From Prochlorococcus sp. scB243_496M6 (GTDB lineage Bacteria; Cyanobacteriota; Cyanobacteriia; PCC-6307; Cyanobiaceae), in the NCBI GenBank assembly GCA_000635535.1, contig JFMF01000421.1, positions 1-12,396 of the forward strand: a stretch of 12,396 nucleotides of DNA, given 5' to 3'. Made by a program: the position numbers and the translations under genes. Each line of letters begins with the position of its first letter. Position 1 is the stretch's first letter. A model generated the notes under the pieces. The model made no database searches and was not told the origin of the DNA. It worked only from the letters and a program-made list of their open reading frames with translations. Shown here piece after piece: positions 6,362 to 12,396 of the stretch.

Positions 6362-7416
6362 TCACTATAAGAACACTGTTGAATTTTTTTTAAAGGCCGT
6401 TTAACTGAATCATGGCTTATACCTTTTTTGATAGCAAGAATTATGCCTGCAGCTTCTAAATAATTATCCACTTCAAAAAGATTGGGATAATCAAAAAACT
6501 CATTTGTCACTTTTAATTCATTTTGATTTTTTACAGAGATAATATTTAAACCTTTTTCAATCCCTGCTAGTACTGCTTCTCCACCTAATGCCCCGTTAGG
6601 AACAACAATAGATTCAATCTGATCAGGATGTATTGAGATTGATTCATTTTTTGCAGGCAATTCAACAATGTCAGGTGCATTGCTTAAACCAATCAGTACT
6701 GATGGTAAAAAGGTGTATCCTATTTCTTCTGCAGCTGCACGAGGATCTAAATTTTCATTCAATTCAATTGGATTTAAAGCAGGTGCGTGAGCACAGGGAA
6801 CTTTTAAAGATTTGCTAATTAAATGACTTATAACTGCTTCCACTCCAGATATAGGATCAGGTCCTTTCCCCTCTCGATAGATATTTGTTTCTAAAGAATC
6901 TAAATCATCTGGAAATTTTGCCACAATTGCTATTGCCGTAGCTCCTTTTTCTATTAAACATTTTCCAGCATCAATTAGAGTATCAGGATTTTCAATTATC
7001 CCACCACTGATTTTTGATGAATCTGAATCAATAACTATTTTTAATGGCTTTTTTGTAATCACATAAGAATGAACATTAATACCTAAAGTTGAAACACATG
7101 CATCAGCAACTTGTAAATGTCTCACTAATATTTCTTTTTCAATGGCTGAATCAAAAATTATCCCAATTTTTTGTTGCTTTACCCTTTTTAAAGCGATTTC
7201 TCCTTTAGCAAACCGGTCTAAACTATAACCCTCAACATAAAAAATATTTTTATCTTTTTCAGAAAGAGTACCGCCATTCATAACATTTGGATGAGTAATT
7301 AAACATCCACTCGCCGAGGCTAATAATTTTGCAGTAGGAAGTGCATCCCCAGCAAAACCTCCTACTTCACAACCAATACCAGTTGGAACAATAAATATTG
7401 TTGGTGAATTTTCCAT
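6358..7416 (-). CDS. DUF3326 family protein, function unknown
   Basis: This 352-residue soluble protein matches the DUF3326 family, which I know from cyanobacteria and plants. Its sequence has several Gly/Pro-rich blocks that look like active-site or nucleotide-binding loops: PTGIGCEVGGFAGDALP (11-27), THPNVMNGG (41-49), EGKGPDPISGVEA (182-194), CAHAPAL (208-214), a DPRAAAEEIGYTFLPS segment (224-239) and NGALGGEAVLAG (274-285). There is no signal peptide or membrane segment. The density of invariant-looking Gly, Asp and His residues suggests an enzyme, but I cannot name a reaction. It is the last gene of the minus-strand run that begins with ATP synthase, 26 bases after the 63-residue gene. 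Its stop overlaps that of nadE. The family call comes from recognition of the sequence. Confidence 0.85.
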   Translation of the reverse strand: MENSPTIFIVPTGIGCEVGGFAGDALPTAKLLASASGCLITHPNVMNGGTLSEKDKNIFYVEGYSLDRFAKGEIALKRVKQQKIGIIFDSAIEKEILVRHLQVADACVSTLGINVHSYVITKKPLKIVIDSDSSKISGGIIENPDTLIDAGKCLIEKGATAIAIVAKFPDDLDSLETNIYREGKGPDPISGVEAVISHLISKSLKVPCAHAPALNPIELNENLDPRAAAEEIGYTFLPSVLIGLSNAPDIVELPAKNESISIHPDQIESIVVPNGALGGEAVLAGIEKGLNIISVKNQNELKVTNEFFDYPNLFEVDNYLEAAGIILAIKKGISHDSVKRPLKKIQQCSYSD

Positions 7417-7442
7417 TATTAAAAAAATTTCAATTTATATTT

Positions 7443-7634
7443 TTAATTAGCTAAGACAGCTTTAATTTTAAGTTTTTTTGTTCCAAAAGAGTCAATAGAA
7501 ACTTGAATATCAACAATCGACCATCGAATTAAATCTCCTTTTTTTTCTAAATTTGTAATGATAAATTCCCTTAAGTCTTCTAATTTTATTGAAACTGGCC
7601 AATCTAAATAATAATCAACTGAACTTAATTTCAT
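7443..7634 (-). CDS. Small hypothetical protein, 63 aa
   Basis: I do not recognise a named family. The 63-residue product starts with an aromatic/acidic segment (VDYYLDWPVSIKLEDLREFI, 6-25), predicted helical, followed by alternating hydrophobic residues (about 38-62, with IVDIQVSIDS and LKIKAVLAN) that look like two beta strands. It has no Cys, no membrane helix and no signal peptide. The ATG overlaps the stop of the upstream ferredoxin gene as ATGA on the minus strand (7631-7634), so translational coupling is likely and supports a real gene. DUF3326 follows after 26 bases. Its constant partners in this run (ferredoxin and DUF3326) suggest a shared job, but the sequence does not show one. 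Confidence 0.75.
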   Translation of the reverse strand: MKLSSVDYYLDWPVSIKLEDLREFIITNLEKKGDLIRWSIVDIQVSIDSFGTKKLKIKAVLAN

Positions 7635-7957
7635 TTTTGATATTTACCAAATTGATCATTATATAAATCATCTTCGACATCTTTACCAATAAGAATATGC
7701 AAATCTGATTTGGGATATGCCACACACAAAAGTGCAAAGCCCTTTTCTCTCAAATCATCATTTAATCCCATAGCATCTTCCTGATCTACAGATCCTTCCA
7801 ATATCATGGATGCACAATCTGTACAAACTCCTGAACAACAACTACTTGGTAAATCTATTCCATTCATTTTTGCCGCTGAAATAATATCTTGATCTTCAGA
7901 ACATAAAAAACTTAAAGTCTTTTGCTCAAATTGAACTTTGATATTGTATTCAGGCAT
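7631..7957 (-). CDS. Plant-type [2Fe-2S] ferredoxin
   Basis: This is a probable small soluble electron carrier of 108 residues. The [2Fe-2S] ligands are C40, C45, C48 and C78, in the plant-type spacing C-x4-C-x2-C-x29-C (PSSCCSGVCTDCAS and ALLCVAYPKSDLHI). An extra cysteine, C41, follows the first ligand where photosynthetic ferredoxin I usually has Arg. The core also has the family's EGSVDQED turn (54-61). A tail rich in Asp, Lys and Tyr (about 92-108) extends past the usual end. These differences suggest a specialised isoform rather than the main photosystem I acceptor PetF. It starts 15 bases after the stop of ATP synthase gamma, and its stop overlaps the next gene, so it is probably at least partly co-transcribed with the ATP synthase operon. 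Confidence 0.9.
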   Translation of the reverse strand: MPEYNIKVQFEQKTLSFLCSEDQDIISAAKMNGIDLPSSCCSGVCTDCASMILEGSVDQEDAMGLNDDLREKGFALLCVAYPKSDLHILIGKDVEDDLYNDQFGKYQK

Positions 7958-7972
7958 ATCCTAAACTTATTG

Positions 7973-8923
7973 CTAAACTGCTGAACCTCCTACAACTTCT
8001 AATATTTCTTGAGTAATAGCTGCTTGTCTGGCTTTGTTATAGGTTAGATTCAAAGTACTAGCTAATTCTTTAGCATTATCACTCGCATTATTCATCGCAG
8101 TCATCCTGCAAGCGAGTTCTGAAGCTGCTGACTCTTGAAGAGCTCTTAGTACCTGATTCTGTAAATATAATGGTAATAAAGAATCTAATAGTTGATCAGG
8201 ACTTTGTTCAAAAACAATATCTGATGACAATTTCTCTGAATCACTTTTTTCAATATTTGATTTTTCAACAAGTAACTTACTATCTTTTGTAGTCAACCTA
8301 AAAATTTCATCGTTTTCTTCAGCAATTCCTTGAGGGTCTAGTGGCAATAGTGTTTGAACGACAGGGGCGCAACTGACTAGAGTGATGAATTTCGTGTAAA
8401 TGATTTCCACCCTATCAGAATTTTCTGAAAGAAATTCAGCTAAAATCTCATTTGTAACTCCTTCAGAATCCTTGACTGTGGGTACCTGTTCAAGTTCTTT
8501 GAAAGTACTTTTAATTATATATCTATCCTTTCTATTTTGAAAATATCCAATAGCTTTCTTGCCTACCAAAATTAAATTTGGCTGATACCCTTGTTTGACT
8601 AATTCTGCGTATCGTATTTCTACCTTTTTTATTATATTTGTGTTGTAACCACCGCATAAACCTCTATCCGCAGTTATGCAAACCAAGCTGATGCTCTTTA
8701 CTTCTCTCTTTGATAATAAAGGAGAATCGACAGCCTCAAATTGCACTCTAGATTGAATATTCTCTAAGACCCGTGCAAGTTTATCTGCAAAAGGTCTACT
8801 CTTAAGAACTTGATCCTGAGCTCTCCTAACTTTTGCAGCTGCAACGAGTCTCATGGCCTCCGTTATTTTTCTTGTATTTTTAACAGAAACGATTCGATCT
8901 CTAATCTCTTTAAGATTTGCCAT
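7973..8923 (-). CDS. atpG: ATP synthase F1 gamma subunit
   Basis: This is the central rotary shaft of F1, coupling c-ring rotation to catalysis at the alpha/beta hexamer on the thylakoid membrane. It is often called atpC in cyanobacteria. The 316-residue product has the conserved N-terminal coiled-coil helix (MANLKEIRDRIVSVKNTRKI and on to about 55), the GLCGGYN loop (88-94) and the C-terminal helix with LQESAASELACRMTAMNNAS (262-281). Residues about 205-240 form the extra segment found in cyanobacterial and plastid gamma chains. It contains no cysteine, so the thiol switch of plant chloroplast gamma is absent, as is usual in cyanobacteria. An AGGAG ribosome-binding site at 8929-8933 (minus strand) sits five bases before the ATG and confirms the start. 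It lies 18 bases downstream of atpA. Confidence 0.97.
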   Translation of the reverse strand: MANLKEIRDRIVSVKNTRKITEAMRLVAAAKVRRAQDQVLKSRPFADKLARVLENIQSRVQFEAVDSPLLSKREVKSISLVCITADRGLCGGYNTNIIKKVEIRYAELVKQGYQPNLILVGKKAIGYFQNRKDRYIIKSTFKELEQVPTVKDSEGVTNEILAEFLSENSDRVEIIYTKFITLVSCAPVVQTLLPLDPQGIAEENDEIFRLTTKDSKLLVEKSNIEKSDSEKLSSDIVFEQSPDQLLDSLLPLYLQNQVLRALQESAASELACRMTAMNNASDNAKELASTLNLTYNKARQAAITQEILEVVGGSAV

Positions 8924-8928
8924 GGTAT

Positions 8929-8933
8929 CTCCT
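8929..8933 (-). promoter_or_regulatory. Shine-Dalgarno AGGAG for ATP synthase gamma
   Basis: The minus strand reads AGGAG with a five-base spacer to the gamma ATG. This is one of only two clear ribosome-binding sites in the window, so gamma may be translated independently of alpha. Confidence 0.75.
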
Positions 8934-8941
8934 AAATAAAT

Positions 8942-10459
8942 TTAAACTGTGGCAAGCATTGATGATTTAACTTCATTTATCACCTCTTTTAGTGTTGCTT
9001 CTAATCCATCATTTAATTTCTTTTCTTTAAGAATCTCTTCTATAAATTCTGCTTTATTTAACTTTAAGTATTCCCTAAGTTCAGTTGCAAATTTAGTAAC
9101 ATCTTCAACAGGAACCTCATCAATAAGACCTTTAACTCCTGCATAAACAACTGCAACTTGCTCTGCAAGGTTTAGAGGGGAGAATTGAGGTTGCTTTAAT
9201 AACTCTCTTAGTCTTTTGCCTCTTTCAAGTTGTTGCTGAGTTGCTTCATCAAGATCAGATGCAAATTGAGAAAAGGCAGCTAGTTCATCAAACTGTGCGA
9301 GTTCTAATTTTAAAGTTCCTGCAATTTTTTTAATTGCTTTTGTCTGAGCGGCTCCTCCAACACGGCTAACAGAAATACCAACATTAATAGCTGGTCTTAA
9401 TCCTGAGTTAAATAAATCTGCACTCAAGAATATTTGTCCATCTGTAATTGAAATAACATTGGTTGGAATATAAGCTGAAACATCCCCTGCCTGAGTTTCA
9501 ATAATTGGGAGAGCTGTCATAGAACCTCCTCCCATTGCATCAGAAAGCTTTGCTGCTCTTTCTAGTAATCTACTGTGTAAGTAGAACACATCTCCAGGAT
9601 AAGCTTCTCTTCCTGGTGGTCTTTTTAAAAGAAGAGACATTTGTCTATAAGCTTGAGCTTGTTTTGTTAGATCATCATAAATAACAAGTGTTGCTTTGCC
9701 CTGATACATAAAATGTTCAGCGATTGCTGCACCAGTATAAGGTGCCAAGTACTGTAGAGCAGCTGGTTCTGAAGCTCCTGCACTAACTACAACTGTATAA
9801 TCAAGGGCTCCTCTCTCTCTTAAAACCTCTACTATGTTTGCTACTGATGCTGACTTCTGGCCAATAGCTACGTAAACACAAACGACATCTTGACCTTTTT
9901 GGTTGATAATTGTGTCAATAGCAATCGCAGATTTTCCAGTTTGTCTATCACCAATAATTAATTCTCTTTGACCTCTTCCAACAGGAATCATTGCATCAAT
10001 AGATGTGATACCTGTTTGCATTGGTTCATGAACTGATCTTCTCTTGATTATTCCAGGAGCCATTTCTTCAATCAACCTAGTGTCACTGGTTGGAATTTCC
10101 CCTTTCCCATCTATTGGTTGTCCGAGAGGGTTAACAACTCTCCCCTGCATTGCTTCACCAACTGGAACAGATGCGATTTTACCTGTTGATTTAACGTTAC
10201 TTCCTTCTTGGACGCCAAGTGCTTCACCCATTAAAACGGCTCCAACATTATCATCTTCAAGATTTAAAGCTATACCTTCGGTACCATCCTCAAATTCCAA
10301 CAACTCACCTGCCATGACCTGTTCTAAGCCATATATTCTTGCAATGCCATCACCGATTTGCAGAACAGTTCCTACATTGCTAACACTTACAGATTGGTCG
10401 TAATCAGTTATTTGTTGTTTTAAGATTGAACTGATTTCATCAGGGCGTATAGATACCAT
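8942..10459 (-). CDS. atpA: ATP synthase F1 alpha subunit
   Basis: This is the non-catalytic nucleotide-binding subunit of the F1 hexamer; three copies alternate with beta. It has 505 residues, the standard length. The N-terminal beta-barrel runs to about residue 95, then the nucleotide domain with Walker A GDRQTGKS (170-177) and Walker B region LVIYDDL (258-264), the alpha/beta signature [10 protein letters not shown] (356-365) with the arginine finger R366 that reaches into the beta catalytic site, and a C-terminal helical domain (about 380-505). No key residue is missing. It starts 30 bases after delta. No Shine-Dalgarno sequence is visible at that start, so initiation may depend on coupling or on an unstructured AU-rich leader. 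Confidence 0.98.
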   Translation of the reverse strand: MVSIRPDEISSILKQQITDYDQSVSVSNVGTVLQIGDGIARIYGLEQVMAGELLEFEDGTEGIALNLEDDNVGAVLMGEALGVQEGSNVKSTGKIASVPVGEAMQGRVVNPLGQPIDGKGEIPTSDTRLIEEMAPGIIKRRSVHEPMQTGITSIDAMIPVGRGQRELIIGDRQTGKSAIAIDTIINQKGQDVVCVYVAIGQKSASVANIVEVLRERGALDYTVVVSAGASEPAALQYLAPYTGAAIAEHFMYQGKATLVIYDDLTKQAQAYRQMSLLLKRPPGREAYPGDVFYLHSRLLERAAKLSDAMGGGSMTALPIIETQAGDVSAYIPTNVISITDGQIFLSADLFNSGLRPAINVGISVSRVGGAAQTKAIKKIAGTLKLELAQFDELAAFSQFASDLDEATQQQLERGKRLRELLKQPQFSPLNLAEQVAVVYAGVKGLIDEVPVEDVTKFATELREYLKLNKAEFIEEILKEKKLNDGLEATLKEVINEVKSSMLATV

Positions 10460-10489
10460 GGATTTAAGAATTTAAGGTTGATTTAAAAG

Positions 10490-11032
10490 TTACTTGGAAA
10501 GAGTTAAGCCAAGTTTTCTAATTTGTGAAGCAAGGGAAGCATCAATTACTTTTGATCCTACACTGGCGACGAAACCACCAATAAGAGATGGGTCGATTTT
10601 AGTTACAAGTTCTAATTTTTCTGTTCCAGCAATATTGATGATCTTTTTGGTAATTAAACCTTTCTGTTCATCAGTAAGCTCGACTGCAGAAGTAACAGTT
10701 GCCAAAGCAATATTACTATTTTCTCGGTAAATCTCTAAAAACCTATCAAGAATTGAAGTAAGGATTCCAATCCTTTGCCTATCGGCCAATAATTTTAAGA
10801 AATTCAATAAAGAAGAATTAACTTTATTTGAAAAAATTTCAATAATGATTTTCTTCTTAGCATCTGTCTCTAAAATAGGAGAGGATAGTGCCTTCTCCAA
10901 TTCAGGAGAATCATTTATTAATTCCAAGAGTTGTTTAACCTCAGAAACTATCTCTTCAGTTTGCGAATTTTCATTCACAACTTGAAGTAATGCTTCTGCG
11001 TATGGTGTAGTAACTGAATTTAAAAGTGGCAT
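10490..11032 (-). CDS. atpH: ATP synthase F1 delta subunit
   Basis: This 180-residue subunit (OSCP homologue; also called atpD in cyanobacteria) attaches the peripheral b/b' stalk to the top of the alpha/beta head. The helical N-terminal domain (about 5-105) contains TPYAEALLQV (9-18), typical of the family's opening helix. The C-terminal domain carries the delta/OSCP signature from D147 (DPSLIGGFVASVGSKVIDAS, 147-166) to L173. The length is normal. Its ATG overlaps the last base of the atpF stop (TAATG on the minus strand), and a GAGGTG ribosome-binding site lies within the end of atpF, so its start is firmly fixed. Confidence 0.96.
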   Translation of the reverse strand: MPLLNSVTTPYAEALLQVVNENSQTEEIVSEVKQLLELINDSPELEKALSSPILETDAKKKIIIEIFSNKVNSSLLNFLKLLADRQRIGILTSILDRFLEIYRENSNIALATVTSAVELTDEQKGLITKKIINIAGTEKLELVTKIDPSLIGGFVASVGSKVIDASLASQIRKLGLTLSK

Positions 11033-11544
11033 TAGTTCACCTCAATATTATTAATTGATTGAGTTACCAAATTTTCTTGTGTTGTTTTATCAAGTCGATT
11101 TGGGAGAGAATCTAAAGCTTTCTTAATTGCCAGTTCAACTGCTTCTTTTCGAAGTTGAGAAATTGCTCTAGATGCTTCAGAGCTCTCATCAGAGATTGCG
11201 CTTTGTTTAATTCGTGCCATCTCCTCTATCGCTTTTTTCTCACTTTCCATTCTGATTGATTCAGATCTTTTAAGGGAATCTGCTTTTATTTGAGAAGCTT
11301 TTTCTTCAGCTGAAGATAAATCTTTCTTTGCCTTTTCTAAAGCTTGAGTTGCATTTAGGAGTCGATCTTCAGCATCTTTTAATTCAATAAGGATTCCTTC
11401 TCTCCTTTTTTGAAGCATTTTACCTAGGAAACCAGGCAAAAATTTATAAAGACCGAAAACTACTACAGCCCAATTAAGGATATTAGTTTCGAACAAATTG
11501 AAGTTCAATCCAAAACCTTCTGTAGCTAAAAGAGTTAAATTCAT
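11032..11544 (-). CDS. atpF: ATP synthase F0 b subunit
   Basis: This is one of two different peripheral-stalk subunits of the photosynthetic-type enzyme. The 170-residue protein has a short periplasmic/lumenal start, a single membrane helix at about 21-40 ([20 protein letters not shown]), and a long charged coiled-coil from about 44 to 150 that pairs with b' and reaches delta. A Lys-Arg-Arg-containing segment follows the helix ([10 protein letters not shown], 43-52), consistent with a cytoplasm-side stalk. The ATG overlaps the b' stop as ATGA (11541-11544), so b and b' are probably co-translated in equal amounts, fitting their one-to-one heterodimer. No Shine-Dalgarno sequence of its own is visible. 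Confidence 0.95.
   Translation of the reverse strand: MNLTLLATEGFGLNFNLFETNILNWAVVVFGLYKFLPGFLGKMLQKRREGILIELKDAEDRLLNATQALEKAKKDLSSAEEKASQIKADSLKRSESIRMESEKKAIEEMARIKQSAISDESSEASRAISQLRKEAVELAIKKALDSLPNRLDKTTQENLVTQSINNIEVN
11038..11043 (-). promoter_or_regulatory. Shine-Dalgarno GAGGTG for ATP synthase delta
   Basis: The minus strand reads GAGGTG with a five-base spacer to the delta ATG. It is embedded in the last codons of atpF, so ribosomes ending b are placed to restart on delta. Confidence 0.7.
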
Positions 11545-12002
11545 TTTTCTAGAATCAATCTATTAACAATAAGTTCGCTTAGATCATCAGCCTGTTTAGA
11601 AAGTTGATCACGAGCAGCAGACGTCTGACTTTCAATTTCTAGTCTTGCTTTTTCTTTTGAAGCATTTGCTTCATTGTTTGCAAGTTCTAGTGCTTCTTTA
11701 TAAAGCTTGTCAGACTCATTCTCAGCTTCGCTCACAATTCTTTGGGCTTCTGTACGAGCACTTTGAAGCTGAGTTAATAAATCAGCTTCTAATTTTTTAA
11801 CCTCAGAAAGTTTATTTTTGGCCTCAATAATATTACTACTTACAAACTTTTCTCTTTTTTCTACAACATTGCCTACAGGCTTAAAAAAGAGAGAATTTAA
11901 TATGTAAGTAAGGGCAACTACTTGTATCGCCATTAGTGGCAAAGTGGCATTTATATCAAATAATCCACCTTCTGTAGCACCAAAAAAATTAAAGGCCAAC
12001 AT
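11541..12002 (-). CDS. atpF2: ATP synthase F0 b' subunit
   Basis: This is the second peripheral-stalk subunit, called atpG in cyanobacterial and algal nomenclature. The 153-residue protein has one N-terminal membrane helix (about 18-40, [20 protein letters not shown]), then [11 protein letters not shown] (41-51), the typical b' neck, and a charged coiled-coil from about 52 to 150 rich in Glu, Lys and Ala. The b/b' pair replaces the b2 homodimer of E. coli and is characteristic of cyanobacteria, plastids and some phototrophic proteobacteria. It is separated from the c gene by 68 bases that contain a hairpin, the largest gap inside this operon. The start has no visible Shine-Dalgarno sequence. 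Confidence 0.94.
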   Translation of the reverse strand: MLAFNFFGATEGGLFDINATLPLMAIQVVALTYILNSLFFKPVGNVVEKREKFVSSNIIEAKNKLSEVKKLEADLLTQLQSARTEAQRIVSEAENESDKLYKEALELANNEANASKEKARLEIESQTSAARDQLSKQADDLSELIVNRLILEK

Positions 12003-12018
12003 ATGATTCAGTTGAGTT

Positions 12019-12065
12019 AAAAAATTTAAATTTAAATATTGCTAATAAGGATTAGAAGCAATATT
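12019..12065 (-). terminator. Intercistronic hairpin with downstream T-run between ATP synthase c and b' (candidate attenuator)
   Basis: On the minus-strand transcript AATATTG-(CTT bulge)-CTAAT pairs with ATTAGCAATATT around a four-base loop CCTT, making 12 base pairs (arms 12035-12046 and 12051-12065) with one three-base bulge. A T6 run (complement of 12019-12024) follows about 10 bases further on. The stem is AT-rich and the T-run is not immediately adjacent, so full termination is unlikely. Partial termination, 3'-end protection of a short c transcript, or a processing site are more plausible. Confidence 0.5.
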
Positions 12066-12070
12066 AACTT

Positions 12071-12334
<264 letters not shown>

Positions 12335-12363
12335 TTAATACTTGTGATAATCTTTGTTGTCAT
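12335..12363 (-). promoter_or_regulatory. Candidate internal promoter upstream of ATP synthase c
   Basis: On the minus strand ATGACA (complement of 12358-12363) and TATTAA (complement of 12335-12340) are separated by exactly 17 bases. They match the -35 consensus at 5/6 and the -10 consensus at 4/6. A start near 12328 would leave a leader of about 12 bases before the c ATG. The rest of 12317-12396 shows no open frame I can support; it is probably the gap between subunits a and c. Confidence 0.33.
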
Positions 12364-12396
12364 ACACGCTTGGACATCCTTTTTTAAGAATGGGTC

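Noticed and set aside
6633..6818. Plus-strand open frame opposite DUF3326
   Set aside because: It is antisense to a conserved protein, without a ribosome-binding site or recognisable composition.
7959..7962. AGGA as a ribosome-binding site for the ferredoxin
   Set aside because: Only one base separates it from the ATG, too close for normal pairing.
8949..9146. Plus-strand open frame opposite the C-terminal end of atpA
   Set aside because: Its composition is a Ser/Phe-rich mirror of the atpA helical domain; no independent support.
10044..10403. Long plus-strand open frame opposite the N-terminal part of atpA (119 codons)
   Set aside because: Its Pro/Ser/Thr-rich product reflects the Gly/Glu/Asp-rich coding strand of atpA; the length follows from codon bias.
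10494..10730. Plus-strand open frame opposite the delta subunit
   Set aside because: It is fully antisense to a gene with the delta/OSCP signature and has no promoter or ribosome-binding site.

Overview
The window is AT-rich cyanobacterial DNA that closely resembles a low-GC marine picocyanobacterium of the Prochlorococcus type (probably a high-light clade). The reasons are very short intergenic gaps, AT-biased codon use, and an ATP synthase cluster in the photosynthetic order c - b' - b - delta - alpha - gamma, with two different b-type stalk subunits and a gamma chain carrying the extra internal segment of cyanobacteria and plastids. The organism call is an inference from gene content and composition.

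Layout. At the left end, on the minus strand, are the start of an unidentified Ser/Asn/Lys-rich protein (1-139, running off the edge), a 52-residue hypothetical protein (246-404) and an aminopeptidase P-type metallopeptidase (460-1785). A 73-bp divergent intergenic region separates pepP from a plus-strand four-gene block (1859-6361): a short CNNM/DUF21-type membrane protein with CBS-like domains, a DUF697-type membrane-associated GTPase, nadD and glutamine-dependent nadE. Gaps in this block are 3 and 7 bases and nadD/nadE overlap by ATGA, so it is very likely one transcript. NadD and NadE catalyse the last two steps of NAD synthesis. The roles of the membrane protein and the GTPase are unknown.

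The nadE stop codon overlaps the stop of a convergent minus-strand block that fills the rest of the window. In transcription order (right to left) this block is ATP synthase c, b', b, delta, alpha and gamma, followed with almost no gap by a plant-type [2Fe-2S] ferredoxin, a 63-residue hypothetical protein and a DUF3326 protein. ATP synthase subunit a normally lies upstream of c and would be outside the window. Beta and epsilon are absent here, as expected for cyanobacteria, where they form a separate operon.

The most interesting structural signals surround the c-subunit gene. A candidate promoter lies just upstream, and a 12-bp bulged hairpin followed by a T-run lies between c and b'. Together they could raise c-subunit output relative to the single-copy stalk subunits. 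Other points of interest are the CNNM-like protein that ends after its CBS region, the linkage of a membrane GTPase to NAD synthesis, and the extension of the ATP synthase operon into ferredoxin and DUF3326. I saw no mobile element, CRISPR array, tRNA or rRNA. No stretch above 300 bases lacks a gene.
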